A DNA stretch of 64,000 bases, from contig JAFARO010000004.1 of NCBI GenBank assembly GCA_019245415.1, positions 186,001-250,000 on the forward strand, read 5' to 3'. The stretch comes from Alphaproteobacteria bacterium. GTDB lineage: Bacteria; Pseudomonadota; Alphaproteobacteria; Micropepsales; Micropepsaceae. The notes below the pieces were generated by a model. The model was given only the letters and a program-made list of their open reading frames with translations. It did not search any database and was not told where the DNA came from. Position numbers and translations under genes: made by a program. Below are positions 38,302-47,147 of this stretch, one piece after another; positions within the stretch are counted from its first letter, which is position 1, and each line of letters opens with the position of its first letter.

Positions 38302-38380
38302 GCAATTCAATTCCGCAATATTATTTCGCGCGCTGGAAGCCAATCTTCGGAAAATCGCAGTTCAATTCCGCAACTTTATT
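38302..38380. repeat. Pair of imperfect 24-bp direct repeats after imuB
   Basis: The 24-base block at 38302-38325 recurs at 38357-38380 with three mismatches; the shared core is TTCAATTCCGCAA. The spacing is 55 bases. The first copy starts 7 bases after the imuB stop and the second overlaps the end of the ParE-like gene. They mark one edge of the toxin-antitoxin insertion. No third copy was found on the dnaE2 side. Confidence 0.6.
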
Positions 38381-38660
38381 GCCTGAACTCGCGGCCATGC
38401 CAGAGACGCAGGACCACCAACGCGCCGTCGCTCTCCCGGATCGTATAGCGCGCGACATAGCCGCGCTTGCCGAAATGGATTCGCACTTGGCGAATCCTGG
38501 GTCTCCTCGTCCGATAGCCCAACGCCGGCATGGTCTCGACAAGCTGCAGCTTGCTCCAAATCGCCGCCATCGCCCGCAACGCGGCATCTGGATTGAGTGG
38601 GTTCAGAAAATCATAGAGGCGCCGCACATCCGAAATCGCTTCGGGTGCGAAAACGATCAT
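38376..38660 (-). CDS. RelE/ParE family toxin
   Basis: The 94-residue product starts 'MIVFAPEAISDVRRLYDFL' and has the ParE/RelE beta-sheet pattern 'RRPRIRQVRIHFGKRGYVARYTI' and 'GALVVLRLWHGREFRQ', the last being the typical ParE C-terminus. ParE toxins poison DNA gyrase; RelE relatives cleave mRNA. It is translated with the upstream antitoxin gene by a TGATG overlap. It lies antisense between imuB and dnaE2. Confidence 0.88.
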   Translation of the reverse strand: MIVFAPEAISDVRRLYDFLNPLNPDAALRAMAAIWSKLQLVETMPALGYRTRRPRIRQVRIHFGKRGYVARYTIRESDGALVVLRLWHGREFRQ

Positions 38661-38935
38661 CAGATTTTGCGTGGCACCGGGGGTGGCAATTCGTTCGGCG
38701 TGCCCCAACTACGGACCCAGGTTTTTACTTCTTCCAGCGGCACACCCATCTGGTCACGATCGAAATTTTCCAAGCGGCGGACGTCTTCTTCGATATCCGG
38801 CTCTTCCAAAGTGTCGAGAAGTGCCAGGGCATCGGAAACCACGCGCGAGGTTTCTTGTCCGCGGCGCTCTGCGAGCTGCCGCAGCCGCGCATCGTCTTCG
38901 CTGTCGAGATCGAGGATAACGCGTGTTTTGCTCAT
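38660..38935 (-). CDS. Ribbon-helix-helix antitoxin (ParD/CopG-like)
   Basis: The 91-residue product begins 'SKTRVILDLDSEDDARLRQL' (RHH strand and helix, residues 2-30) and continues 'RGQETSRVVSDALALLDTLEE', then an acidic toxin-binding tail. RHH antitoxins neutralise the toxin and repress their own promoter. It overlaps the toxin gene by one base. The predicted promoter is placed so transcription begins close to its ATG. Confidence 0.82.
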   Translation of the reverse strand: MSKTRVILDLDSEDDARLRQLAERRGQETSRVVSDALALLDTLEEPDIEEDVRRLENFDRDQMGVPLEEVKTWVRSWGTPNELPPPVPRKI

Positions 38936-38942
38936 GTTGGCA

Positions 38943-38972
38943 AATATACAGCAGACCGCGGCTCAATGTCCA
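38943..38972 (-). promoter_or_regulatory. Predicted antitoxin promoter overlapping the dnaE2 start
   Basis: On the minus strand TGGACA (38967-38972) and TATATT (38943-38948) are 18 bases apart and 7 bases precede the antitoxin ATG. The -35 hexamer covers the dnaE2 start codons at 38966 and 38972. Both hexamers match 5 of 6 consensus positions. An RHH repressor bound here would also cover the dnaE2 translation start region. Confidence 0.5.
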
Positions 38973-41900
38973 TGACCGCCTTCGCCGAGATCGCCGCGAC
39001 GACGAACTTCTCCTTCCTGCGCGGCGCGTCGCATCCCAAGGAGATGGTGGCGCAGGCGGCGGTGCTGGGTTACGCCGCCATCGGCATCGCCGACCGCAAT
39101 TCGCTGGCCGGCGTGGTGCGCGCCTACGATGCGCTGAACCAGATTCGCGAGCAGACGGCTGCGACGCTGCCGAAACTTCTTGTCGGCACGCGGCTCGTCT
39201 TCGTCGACGGCACGCCGGATATCCTCGCCTATCCGTCCGACCGCGCGGCTTACGGACGGCTGTGCCGGCTCCTGAGCGACGGCAAGCTGCGTGCGCCCAA
39301 GGGCGAATGCGTGCTCACCCTTTCCGATCTTCTCAAATGGCAGGAGGGATTGCTGCTGGTGGTGATGCCGCCGCATCCCCGCCGCGCATATACTTCCATC
39401 GGATTGCAGGAAAAGGTTTGGAACGACGGTCTTGCCGACGATGAGGGCGGTCCAGGCTCCATCGCCAAGCAGGCGTTCGAAAACCGGATCCGTGCCGCAC
39501 CGGATGAGATCGAAGATTTGCTGCGCAAGCTTTCGACGATTGCACCAACCCGCGTATGGCTAGGCGCGGTGCAGCCTTTGCTCGGCGACGATGCGCGGCA
39601 GCTGAAGCTCTGGCGGAGCGTGGCGCGCAAAGCCGGCGTGCCGCTCATCGCCAGCAACGACGCGCTCTATCACGAAGCCGATCGCCGCCCATTGCAGGAT
39701 GTGGTCAGCTGTATCCGCGAAGGGGTGAGCCTGCGCGCGGCCGGCACACGGCTCGAGATCAATGCCGAACGCCATTTGAAAGCTCCGGAAGAAATGGCGG
39801 CGCTGTTCGACGACGCCCCCGAGGCCGTCGCCGAGACCTTGCGCTTCGCGGACCGCGTTCGCTTCTCGCTGGACGAACTCAAATACAATTATCCCGACGA
39901 GCCGGTGCCCAAGGGCAAGAATCCGCAGCGCCATCTGGAGGACCTTTCCTGGGCCGGGGCGCTGGCCCGCTACAACGGCGCGGTGCCCGACACTGTCCGC
40001 GCGGTGATCGAGAAGGAGCTCGCGCTGATCGCCAAGCTCGACATCGCGCCCTATTTCCTCACCGTGCACGACATCGTCACCTTCGCGCGCGGCGAGGGCA
40101 TTCTCTGCCAGGGTCGCGGCTCGGCCGCCAATTCCGCCGTCTGCTACGTGCTCGGCATCACCGCCATCGATCCAGTGCAGATGAACCTGCTCTTTGAGCG
40201 CTTCGTCAGCGAGGAGCGCAAGGAACCGCCCGACATCGATGTCGATTTCGAGCATGAGCGGCGCGAGGAGGTGATTCAGTACATCTATCGCCGCTACGGC
40301 CGCCACCGCGCAGCTCTTGCGGCCACCGTGATCCACTACCGCCCGCGCAGCGCGGTGCGCGAGGTTGCCAAGGTCTTCGGCCTGAGCGAGGACATCGGCA
40401 CGGCGCTGGTCAGCGGCGTTTGGGGCAGCTGGGGCAAAAGCCTGGGCGAAGGCCAGGTGCGCCAGGGTGCGCTCGATCCCGAGAACCGGCTCCTCGCGCG
40501 CGTGATCGCGGTCGCCAACGAGTTGATCGGCTTCCCGCGCCACCTCTCGCAGCATGTCGGCGGCTTCGTGCTCACCAACGACCGACTCGACGAACTCGTG
40601 CCGGTGAGCCCGGCGACGATGAAGGACCGCTTCTTCATCGAATGGGACAAGGACGACATCGACGCGCTCCAGATGATGAAGGTCGATGTCCTGGGGCTCG
40701 GCATGCTCACCTGCATCCGCAAGGCCTTTGCGCTGATCCGCACCCATGAGGGCCGCGCCTACGAACTCGCGACCGTGCCGCCGGAATCTCCCGACGTTTA
40801 CGCCATGCTGCAAAGAGCCGACGCCATCGGCGTCTTCCAGGTCGAAAGTCGGGCGCAGATGAGCATGCTGCCGCGGCTGAAGCCGAAAGAGTTCTACGAT
40901 CTCGTCATCGAGGTGGCGATCGTCCGTCCTGGCCCGATCCAGGGCGGCATGGTGCATCCTTATCTGCGCCGCCGCTCGGGCGAGGAGCCGGTGGCGTTCC
41001 CGTCGCCCGCGACGGCGCACGGACCGCCGGACGAACTGACGAGCGTGCTCGGAAAGACCTTGGGCGTTCCCTTGTTCCAGGAACAGGCGATGAAGCTTGC
41101 CATGGTCGCGGCGAAGTTCTCGCCGTCGGAAGCCAATGGCCTGCGCCGCGCCATGGCGACGTTCCGCAATCTCGGCACCATCGGCGTCTTCGAGGAGAAG
41201 TTCATCGGACGCATGGTCGAGCGCGGCTATGCTCGGGACTTCGCCGAGCGCTGCTTCAAGCAGATCGAAGGCTTCGGCTCCTATGGTTTTCCCGAAAGCC
41301 ATGCCGCCAGCTTCGCGCTCCTCGTCTATGTCTCGGCCTATATCAAGCACTTCCATCCGGCCGCCTTCGGCTGCGCGCTGTTGAATTCGCAGCCCATGGG
41401 CTTCTATGCCCCAGCCGAGATCGTGCGCGATGCGCGCGACCACGGCATCGAGGTTCGTCCGGTCGACGTGAATTTCAGCGCCTGGGACAACACGCTGGAG
41501 CCCGACGGCGCGGGCGGCCTTGCGCTCAGGCTGGGCTTTCGCCAGGTCGACGGCTTCCAGGAGAAATGGGCCGACGCGATCGTTGCCCGCCGCGGCAATC
41601 GCTACATGACGGTCGCAGATGTTGCGCGGCGCGCGGCACTCAACAAGCGCGCGCTCGTCATCCTGGCCGAAGCCGACTGTTTCCAGTCGCAGAACCGAGA
41701 CCGCCGCGAGACGCTGTGGGACGTGCACCGGCTTTCGGGCGACGACGCGCTACCGCTGTTCGCCTCGCAATTTGTCGAAGAGCAGCCGGAAGAGGAGATC
41801 GCGCCGCTTCCCACGATGCCGCTCAGCGAACACGTTCTGGCCGATTACCAGACCCTCAGATTGTCGCTGCGGGCCCATCTGATGACATTCCTGCGAGATC

Positions 41901-42310
41901 TTTTTCACGGCGAAGGTGTCGCGAGCTGCGCCGAGATTTCCGCGGCCGAGGACGGCTCGAAAGCCGCCTGCGCCGGTATCGTGTTGACCCGCCAGATGCC
42001 CGGCGACGCGGGCGTGGTCTTTATCACCTTGAGCGACGAGACCGGCATCGCCAATGTCGTGGTCTGGCCGGGGCTGGTGGAAGCGTTCCGCCGCGCCATC
42101 ATGGGGGCGCGGCTGCTGGTCGTCGAAGGCCAAGTGCAGAAGAGCCGGGAAGGGGTGGTGCACCTGGTCGCCGAGCGGCTTTTCGACCGCAGCGGCGAAC
42201 TCGCCCGGCTTTCCGAAGATTCGACGGAGGTGCGGATGCCGAAAACCGCCGCGCTTCACGGACACCCGCGAAACGTCCGCGCGGTGCCGAAGTCGCGGGA
42301 CTTCCATTGA
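38966..42310 (+). CDS. dnaE2: Error-prone DNA polymerase DnaE2
   Basis: The 1114-residue C-family polymerase has the N-terminal PHP domain ('AEIAATTNFSFLRGASHPKE', 'IADRNSLAG'), the polymerase core with 'PPDIDVDFEHERREEVIQYIY' (catalytic Asp residues) and 'GFGSYGFPESHAASFALLVYVSA', an OB domain ('GIVLTRQMPGDAGVVFITLSDETG') and the characteristic ending 'PRNVRAVPKSRDFH'. It performs damage-tolerant synthesis with ImuA and ImuB. Two starts (38966, 38972) are in frame. It has no visible LexA box of its own and no strong promoter, and an antisense toxin-antitoxin module separates it from imuB. Confidence 0.94.
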   Translation: MSMTAFAEIAATTNFSFLRGASHPKEMVAQAAVLGYAAIGIADRNSLAGVVRAYDALNQIREQTAATLPKLLVGTRLVFVDGTPDILAYPSDRAAYGRLCRLLSDGKLRAPKGECVLTLSDLLKWQEGLLLVVMPPHPRRAYTSIGLQEKVWNDGLADDEGGPGSIAKQAFENRIRAAPDEIEDLLRKLSTIAPTRVWLGAVQPLLGDDARQLKLWRSVARKAGVPLIASNDALYHEADRRPLQDVVSCIREGVSLRAAGTRLEINAERHLKAPEEMAALFDDAPEAVAETLRFADRVRFSLDELKYNYPDEPVPKGKNPQRHLEDLSWAGALARYNGAVPDTVRAVIEKELALIAKLDIAPYFLTVHDIVTFARGEGILCQGRGSAANSAVCYVLGITAIDPVQMNLLFERFVSEERKEPPDIDVDFEHERREEVIQYIYRRYGRHRAALAATVIHYRPRSAVREVAKVFGLSEDIGTALVSGVWGSWGKSLGEGQVRQGALDPENRLLARVIAVANELIGFPRHLSQHVGGFVLTNDRLDELVPVSPATMKDRFFIEWDKDDIDALQMMKVDVLGLGMLTCIRKAFALIRTHEGRAYELATVPPESPDVYAMLQRADAIGVFQVESRAQMSMLPRLKPKEFYDLVIEVAIVRPGPIQGGMVHPYLRRRSGEEPVAFPSPATAHGPPDELTSVLGKTLGVPLFQEQAMKLAMVAAKFSPSEANGLRRAMATFRNLGTIGVFEEKFIGRMVERGYARDFAERCFKQIEGFGSYGFPESHAASFALLVYVSAYIKHFHPAAFGCALLNSQPMGFYAPAEIVRDARDHGIEVRPVDVNFSAWDNTLEPDGAGGLALRLGFRQVDGFQEKWADAIVARRGNRYMTVADVARRAALNKRALVILAEADCFQSQNRDRRETLWDVHRLSGDDALPLFASQFVEEQPEEEIAPLPTMPLSEHVLADYQTLRLSLRAHLMTFLRDLFHGEGVASCAEISAAEDGSKAACAGIVLTRQMPGDAGVVFITLSDETGIANVVVWPGLVEAFRRAIMGARLLVVEGQVQKSREGVVHLVAERLFDRSGELARLSEDSTEVRMPKTAALHGHPRNVRAVPKSRDFH

Positions 42311-42383
42311 TCCGCACCTTGGGTCTTTAATGCCGTCCCGATCCACAAGGGGCCGTCCGGCCCGGAAACCGCCGCAAGAGCCG

Positions 42384-44441
42384 ATGAGAACCACATTGAT
42401 CGCGGCCTGCGCCGCCGTCTTTGCGATGCAGGCACATGCCGATGAAGGGATGTGGACCTTCGACAATTTCCCCGCCGCCGCTGTCAAGGCGAAGTACGGG
42501 GTCACCATCGACCAGGGCTGGCTCGACAGCGTGCGCAACGCCGCGGTCAGGCTTTCTTCCGGCTGCTCCGCCTCGGTTGTCACCAGCGAAGGGCTGGTGC
42601 TGACCAACCATCATTGCGTGCGCGGATGCGCCCAGAACCTGTCGACGCCGCAAATCGATCATGTCCGCGACGGCTTCGCGGCCGCGACGCGCGCGGACGA
42701 AAAGCTCTGCCCCGGCATGCAGGCGGAAATCCTCGTCTCCATCGCAGATGTCAGCCAGCGTGTGGCGAACGCCGTCAAGGCGAAGTCCGGTCGGGATTTC
42801 GTCATGGCGCGCGACGCGGAGATCTCGGCGATCGAAAACGAGGGCTGCGCCGGCAAGCAAGTTCTCGAGCGCTGCCAGGTGATAACGCTCTACCAGGGCG
42901 GCCAGTACAAGCTCTATGTCTACCGGAAATATTCCGACGTCCGTCTGGTCTTCGCGCCGGAGCAGGCGATGGCTTTCTTCGGCGGCGATCCCGACAACTT
43001 CAACTTTCCGCGCTACGATCTCGATTGCTCCTTCGTCCGGCTTTACGAGGACGACAAGCCGGCCTCGACGCCGGACCATCTCCTCTGGAGCAACGACGCA
43101 CCCAAGGACGGCCAAGCGGTCTTCGTGGCCGGCAATCCCGGAACGACCGAGCGCCTCCTGACGGCCAGCCAGCTCGAGACCCTGCGCGATGTGGCACAGC
43201 CCGAAATGCTTCTGCTGCTTTCCGAGCTGCGCGGGCGGCTGATCCGTTTCGCCGAGGAAAGCCCTGAGCATGCCCGCATCGCCAACGCCACGCTGTTCGG
43301 CATCGAGAATTCGTTCAAGGCCTACCGCGGCGAACAGCAAGCGATGATCGATCCCGCGATCATCTCCGCCAAGCGAAAATTCGATGCCAACCTTCATGCG
43401 CGCACGCTGAAGATCAGGACATTGGCAGCACAGACCGGCGATCCCTGGGGGGAGATCGCAAAGGTCCAGGCCGACCGCCGCGCGCTGTTCCAGGCTTACA
43501 GCTATATGGAGGCGCGCGCCGGCGCCTTCTCCAACCTATTCAACCATGGGCGCGCTCTTGTTCGCGCCGCCGAGGAACGCGCCAAGCCGAACAGCCAGCG
43601 CTTGCCGGAGTACACCGACAGCCGACTTCTGCTGTTGCAGAAGCGCCTGCTCGACGCCGCGCCGGTCTATCCCGAATTGGAAGAGGTGGTGCTCGAATTC
43701 TGGCTGAGCAAGCTGCGCGAGCACCTGACCGCGGACGCCGGCGGGGTCAAGACGTTCCTCGGCAAGGATTCTCCGGAGTCGCTCGCGGCACGGTTGGCCA
43801 AGTCCCAACTCGTCGACCCGGCCTATCGCAAGCAATTGTGGGACGGCGGCATCGCGGCGGTGCAGACGAGCAACGACCCGATGATTCGCTTCGTGCTGGC
43901 AACGGATGCTGCCTCCCGCGCCATCCGCAAGGACTATGAAACGCGTGTCACCGGGCCGTCCGATCGCGCCGCCGCGCGCATCGCCACGGCGCGCTTTGCG
44001 GTCTACGGCACCTCGGACTACCCCGACGCCACGTTCTCGCTCAGGCTCAGCTACGGCAAGGTCGCGGGCTGGAACGAGAACGGCAAGTCTGTCGCGCCGT
44101 TTACCTATTACAAGGGACTGTGGGAGCGCGCGACGGGACAGGATCCCTTTGCCCTCGCACCGCGTTGGATCAGTGCCAACGACAAGGTGAATCCCGACAT
44201 CGTGTTCGACTTCGTGACCGACAACGACGTGGTGGGCGGCAACTCCGGCTCGCCGGCAATCGATGGCGAGCGGCACGTCATCGGCGCGGTGTTCGACGGC
44301 AACATCGAGAGCCTGGGCGGCGATTTCGCGTTCGACGAATCCGTCAATCGCACCGTCATTGTCTCCACTGCCGCGATCGCGGAAGCCCTGGACAAGGTTT
44401 ACGGCGCCAAGGCGCTGGTCGCCGAGTTGACGGTGAAATAG
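42384..44441 (+). CDS. S46 family serine peptidase (DPP7/DPP11-like)
   Basis: The 685-residue precursor has a signal peptide cleaved near AHA (residue 19). The catalytic triad region is visible: His in 'LTNHHC', Asp in 'DPDNFNFPRYD' and Ser in 'GGNSGSP'. S46 peptidases remove dipeptides from peptide N-termini in the periplasm. The substrate-pocket stretch reads 'ESLGGDFAFD', which has Gly where DPP11 (acidic specificity) has Arg, so a DPP7-like preference is inferred. The ATG at 42384 follows AAGAG. It is followed after 15 bases by the M16 peptidase gene. Confidence 0.92.
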   Translation: MRTTLIAACAAVFAMQAHADEGMWTFDNFPAAAVKAKYGVTIDQGWLDSVRNAAVRLSSGCSASVVTSEGLVLTNHHCVRGCAQNLSTPQIDHVRDGFAAATRADEKLCPGMQAEILVSIADVSQRVANAVKAKSGRDFVMARDAEISAIENEGCAGKQVLERCQVITLYQGGQYKLYVYRKYSDVRLVFAPEQAMAFFGGDPDNFNFPRYDLDCSFVRLYEDDKPASTPDHLLWSNDAPKDGQAVFVAGNPGTTERLLTASQLETLRDVAQPEMLLLLSELRGRLIRFAEESPEHARIANATLFGIENSFKAYRGEQQAMIDPAIISAKRKFDANLHARTLKIRTLAAQTGDPWGEIAKVQADRRALFQAYSYMEARAGAFSNLFNHGRALVRAAEERAKPNSQRLPEYTDSRLLLLQKRLLDAAPVYPELEEVVLEFWLSKLREHLTADAGGVKTFLGKDSPESLAARLAKSQLVDPAYRKQLWDGGIAAVQTSNDPMIRFVLATDAASRAIRKDYETRVTGPSDRAAARIATARFAVYGTSDYPDATFSLRLSYGKVAGWNENGKSVAPFTYYKGLWERATGQDPFALAPRWISANDKVNPDIVFDFVTDNDVVGGNSGSPAIDGERHVIGAVFDGNIESLGGDFAFDESVNRTVIVSTAAIAEALDKVYGAKALVAELTVK

Positions 44442-44456
44442 GAGCAACTGTACCCG

Positions 44457-47147
44457 ATGCGCCCCGATGTCCGGATGCGAACGCTGCGCCTTGCGGCTGC
44501 CGTCGCACTCAGTCTGTTTGCTGCGGCCGCACCCCTGGCCCGCCAAATGCCCGCAAGCGGCGACGGCGTCCTGCGCGCCACCTTGTCCAACGGATTGCGC
44601 GTGATCATCGTGCGCAATCGCCTGGCCCCGGTGGTGGCGACGGCGGTGAACTATCTGGCCGGCGGGGACGAGACCCCGCCGGATTTTCCCGGTACCGCCC
44701 ATGCCCAGGAGCACATGATGTTCCGCGGCATGCCGGGCCTCAGCGCCGACCAACTCGCCGCCATCGGCAGCGTCATGGGCGGTAATTTCAACGCCAATAC
44801 GCGCGAGAGCCTGACGCAATATCTCTTCACTGTGCCGGCGGAGGATCTCGACGTCGCGCTTCGCATCGAAGCGCTGCGCATGACGGCGGTGACCGACAGC
44901 GAAGCCGACTGGCAGAAGGAGCGCGGCGCCATCGAGCAGGAAGTGGCGCAGGACCTCTCCAATCCCTCCTATCTTCTGTACCAGAAGCTGCGCGAGCGGC
45001 TGTTCGAGAATACGCCTTATGCTCATGTCGCGCTCGGCACCCGACCGAGCTTCGACAAGACGAAAGCGGCAATGCTCAAAAGCTTCTACAGCCGCTGGTA
45101 CGCGCCCAACAACGCTATCCTCGTCATCGTCGGCGATGTCGAGCCCGAACAGGCGCTGAAAAGCGTGCGCGCCGCTTTCGGCGCCATCAAGCCCAGACGA
45201 TTGCCCCCGCGGCCGGTCTTCCGCTTCGCGCCGCAGAACGCATCGCGCCTCACGCTCGACACCGACCGCCCCTATGCGAGCCTCGTCATCGCCATGCGCA
45301 TGCCGGGCATGGACAGCCCCGATTTCCCGGCGCTGGAGGTGCTGGCGGATGTGCTGGCGAGCCACCGTTTCGCGCTTTACGACCTCGTGCCGCAAGGCAA
45401 GGCGCTGGATACCGACTTCTCGGTGGATCCGCTGCCCAAAGCGTCTGTCGCCTATGCCTCGGCCTCCTTCGCCGGCGGCGGCGACTCGGCGAGCCTGGAG
45501 AGCGAGATGCGCGCGATCCTGCGAAACGCGAAGCGCGACGGCGTGTCTGCCGACCTGGTCGAGGCAGCAAAGCTCCAGGAACACCGTGCCACCGAGTTCC
45601 AGAAGAACGGCATCGAGGATCTGGCCGCAGTATGGTCCGACGCGGTGGCCCTCTACGGCCTGCGCTCGCCCGACGAGGACTACACCCGCATCGAAAAGGT
45701 GACCGTCGCCGACGTCAATCGCGTGCTGCGCAAATATCTCGATCTCGATCACGCCGTCACGGCGCTTTCGCTTCCCAAAGGCTCCGGTGCCGCGGTCGCG
45801 TCTTCCGCCACGTTCGGGGGACGCGAAAATTTCGGCGCCGGCGAGGTCAAGCCCGCCGCGCTGCCGCAATGGGCCAATGCGGCGCTCGGAAAGCTGGACG
45901 TCCCTCCATCGACGCTGTCGCCTATGGTTTCCACGCTCCCCAACGGCATCACCTTGATCGTCCAACCCGAAGACGTGAGCGACACGGTGAGCGTCTACGG
46001 ACACATCCGCAATCGGCCGGAGACCGAAACCGCGCCCGGCAAGGAAGGCGTGTCGCTGCTGCTGGATCAGCTTTTCTCCTATGGGACGGAAAGCCTCGAC
46101 CGCCTCGCTTTCCAGAAGGCGCTGGACGACATCGGCGCGAGCGAAGAGGCCGGAGTCGATTTCAGCGTCCATGCGCTCTCCGCGAATTTCGAACGCGGTG
46201 TGGAGTTGCTCGCCGACAACGAATTGCGCCCGGCCTTGCCCGGTGCCGCGCTGCAGACCGTGCGCGCGCAGCTGGGGCGCCTGATCGCAGTGCGCAACGA
46301 AAGCCCCGCCTATCTGGTCTCGCGCTCGCTGCGCACGGCGCTGTTTCCCAAGGACGATCCAAGCCTGCGCGATCCGGTGCCGCAGACCATCGGCGCGCTG
46401 ACGCGCGACGATGTGCTCGCCTATTACCACCGCGTCTTCCGACCGGATCTGGCGACCATCGTCGTCATTGGCAAGGTGACGCCGCAGGTCGCCCGCGCCG
46501 CCGTCGAGAAATATTTCGGTGGCTGGATGGGGCAAGGCCCGAAACCCCAGACCGATCTGCCGGTCGCCCCGCCGAACGCTGTGGCGTCCGTCGCCGTGCC
46601 CGATGCAAGCCGCGTGCAGGACAATGTGGTGCTGGCGCAGAACCTCGATCTCAATCGTGCCAATCCGGACTTCTACGCGCTGCAGCTCGGCAATTCGGTG
46701 CTGGCCGGCGGCTTCTATGCCGCGCGGCTGAGCGTCGATCTTCGCAAGAATGCCGGACTCGTCTACAGCGTCGGGGCGCAACTCCAGGTCGGACGCACGC
46801 GCGGAACCTATATCGTGCAATATGCCTGCGACCCGCAGAACGTGACCGAGGCCGCCGCGCGCGTCGCCGCCGAGATCAAGGCGATGCAGGACGCGCCCGT
46901 GGCCGACGACGAGCTGCTGCAATCCAAGCGGCTGCTGTTACGCCAGATTCCGCTCGCCGAATCCAGCGTCGCCGCGATCGCGCGCGGCATGTTGAGCAGG
47001 CGCGAACTCGATCTTCCGCTCGATGAGCCGTGGCGCGCGGCGGCGCGCACCATCGCGCTCACTCCGGCTGAAGTGCAGGCCGCCTTCCGCAAATGGTTGC
47101 GGCCGGGCGATCTCGTGCGCATCAGCCAGGGCCCGCCGCCGGGCTAG
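44457..47147 (+). CDS. M16 family zinc metallopeptidase
   Basis: The 896-residue protein has an N-terminal signal peptide and the inverted zinc motif HAQEH (H82, E85, H86) with the distal Glu at E162, 76 residues on, as required by the M16 (insulinase/pitrilysin) family. The second half repeats the fold without the zinc site, as in two-domain M16 proteases. It probably degrades peptides in the periplasm with the S46 peptidase. The stop shares CTAG with the convergent cfa gene. The ATG at 44475 is an alternative start. Confidence 0.92.
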   Translation: MRPDVRMRTLRLAAAVALSLFAAAAPLARQMPASGDGVLRATLSNGLRVIIVRNRLAPVVATAVNYLAGGDETPPDFPGTAHAQEHMMFRGMPGLSADQLAAIGSVMGGNFNANTRESLTQYLFTVPAEDLDVALRIEALRMTAVTDSEADWQKERGAIEQEVAQDLSNPSYLLYQKLRERLFENTPYAHVALGTRPSFDKTKAAMLKSFYSRWYAPNNAILVIVGDVEPEQALKSVRAAFGAIKPRRLPPRPVFRFAPQNASRLTLDTDRPYASLVIAMRMPGMDSPDFPALEVLADVLASHRFALYDLVPQGKALDTDFSVDPLPKASVAYASASFAGGGDSASLESEMRAILRNAKRDGVSADLVEAAKLQEHRATEFQKNGIEDLAAVWSDAVALYGLRSPDEDYTRIEKVTVADVNRVLRKYLDLDHAVTALSLPKGSGAAVASSATFGGRENFGAGEVKPAALPQWANAALGKLDVPPSTLSPMVSTLPNGITLIVQPEDVSDTVSVYGHIRNRPETETAPGKEGVSLLLDQLFSYGTESLDRLAFQKALDDIGASEEAGVDFSVHALSANFERGVELLADNELRPALPGAALQTVRAQLGRLIAVRNESPAYLVSRSLRTALFPKDDPSLRDPVPQTIGALTRDDVLAYYHRVFRPDLATIVVIGKVTPQVARAAVEKYFGGWMGQGPKPQTDLPVAPPNAVASVAVPDASRVQDNVVLAQNLDLNRANPDFYALQLGNSVLAGGFYAARLSVDLRKNAGLVYSVGAQLQVGRTRGTYIVQYACDPQNVTEAAARVAAEIKAMQDAPVADDELLQSKRLLLRQIPLAESSVAAIARGMLSRRELDLPLDEPWRAAARTIALTPAEVQAAFRKWLRPGDLVRISQGPPPG

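Noticed and set aside
39560-41728. A 722-codon minus-strand open frame opposite dnaE2
   Set aside because: dnaE2 motifs are in the plus strand; the minus-strand frame is a shadow.
43536-46922. A 1128-codon open frame on the minus strand opposite the S46/M16 peptidase genes
   Set aside because: It is antisense to two genes with clear catalytic motifs. Its translation is low-complexity, rich in Arg, Gly, Ala and His, as expected from the opposite strand of GC-rich coding DNA.
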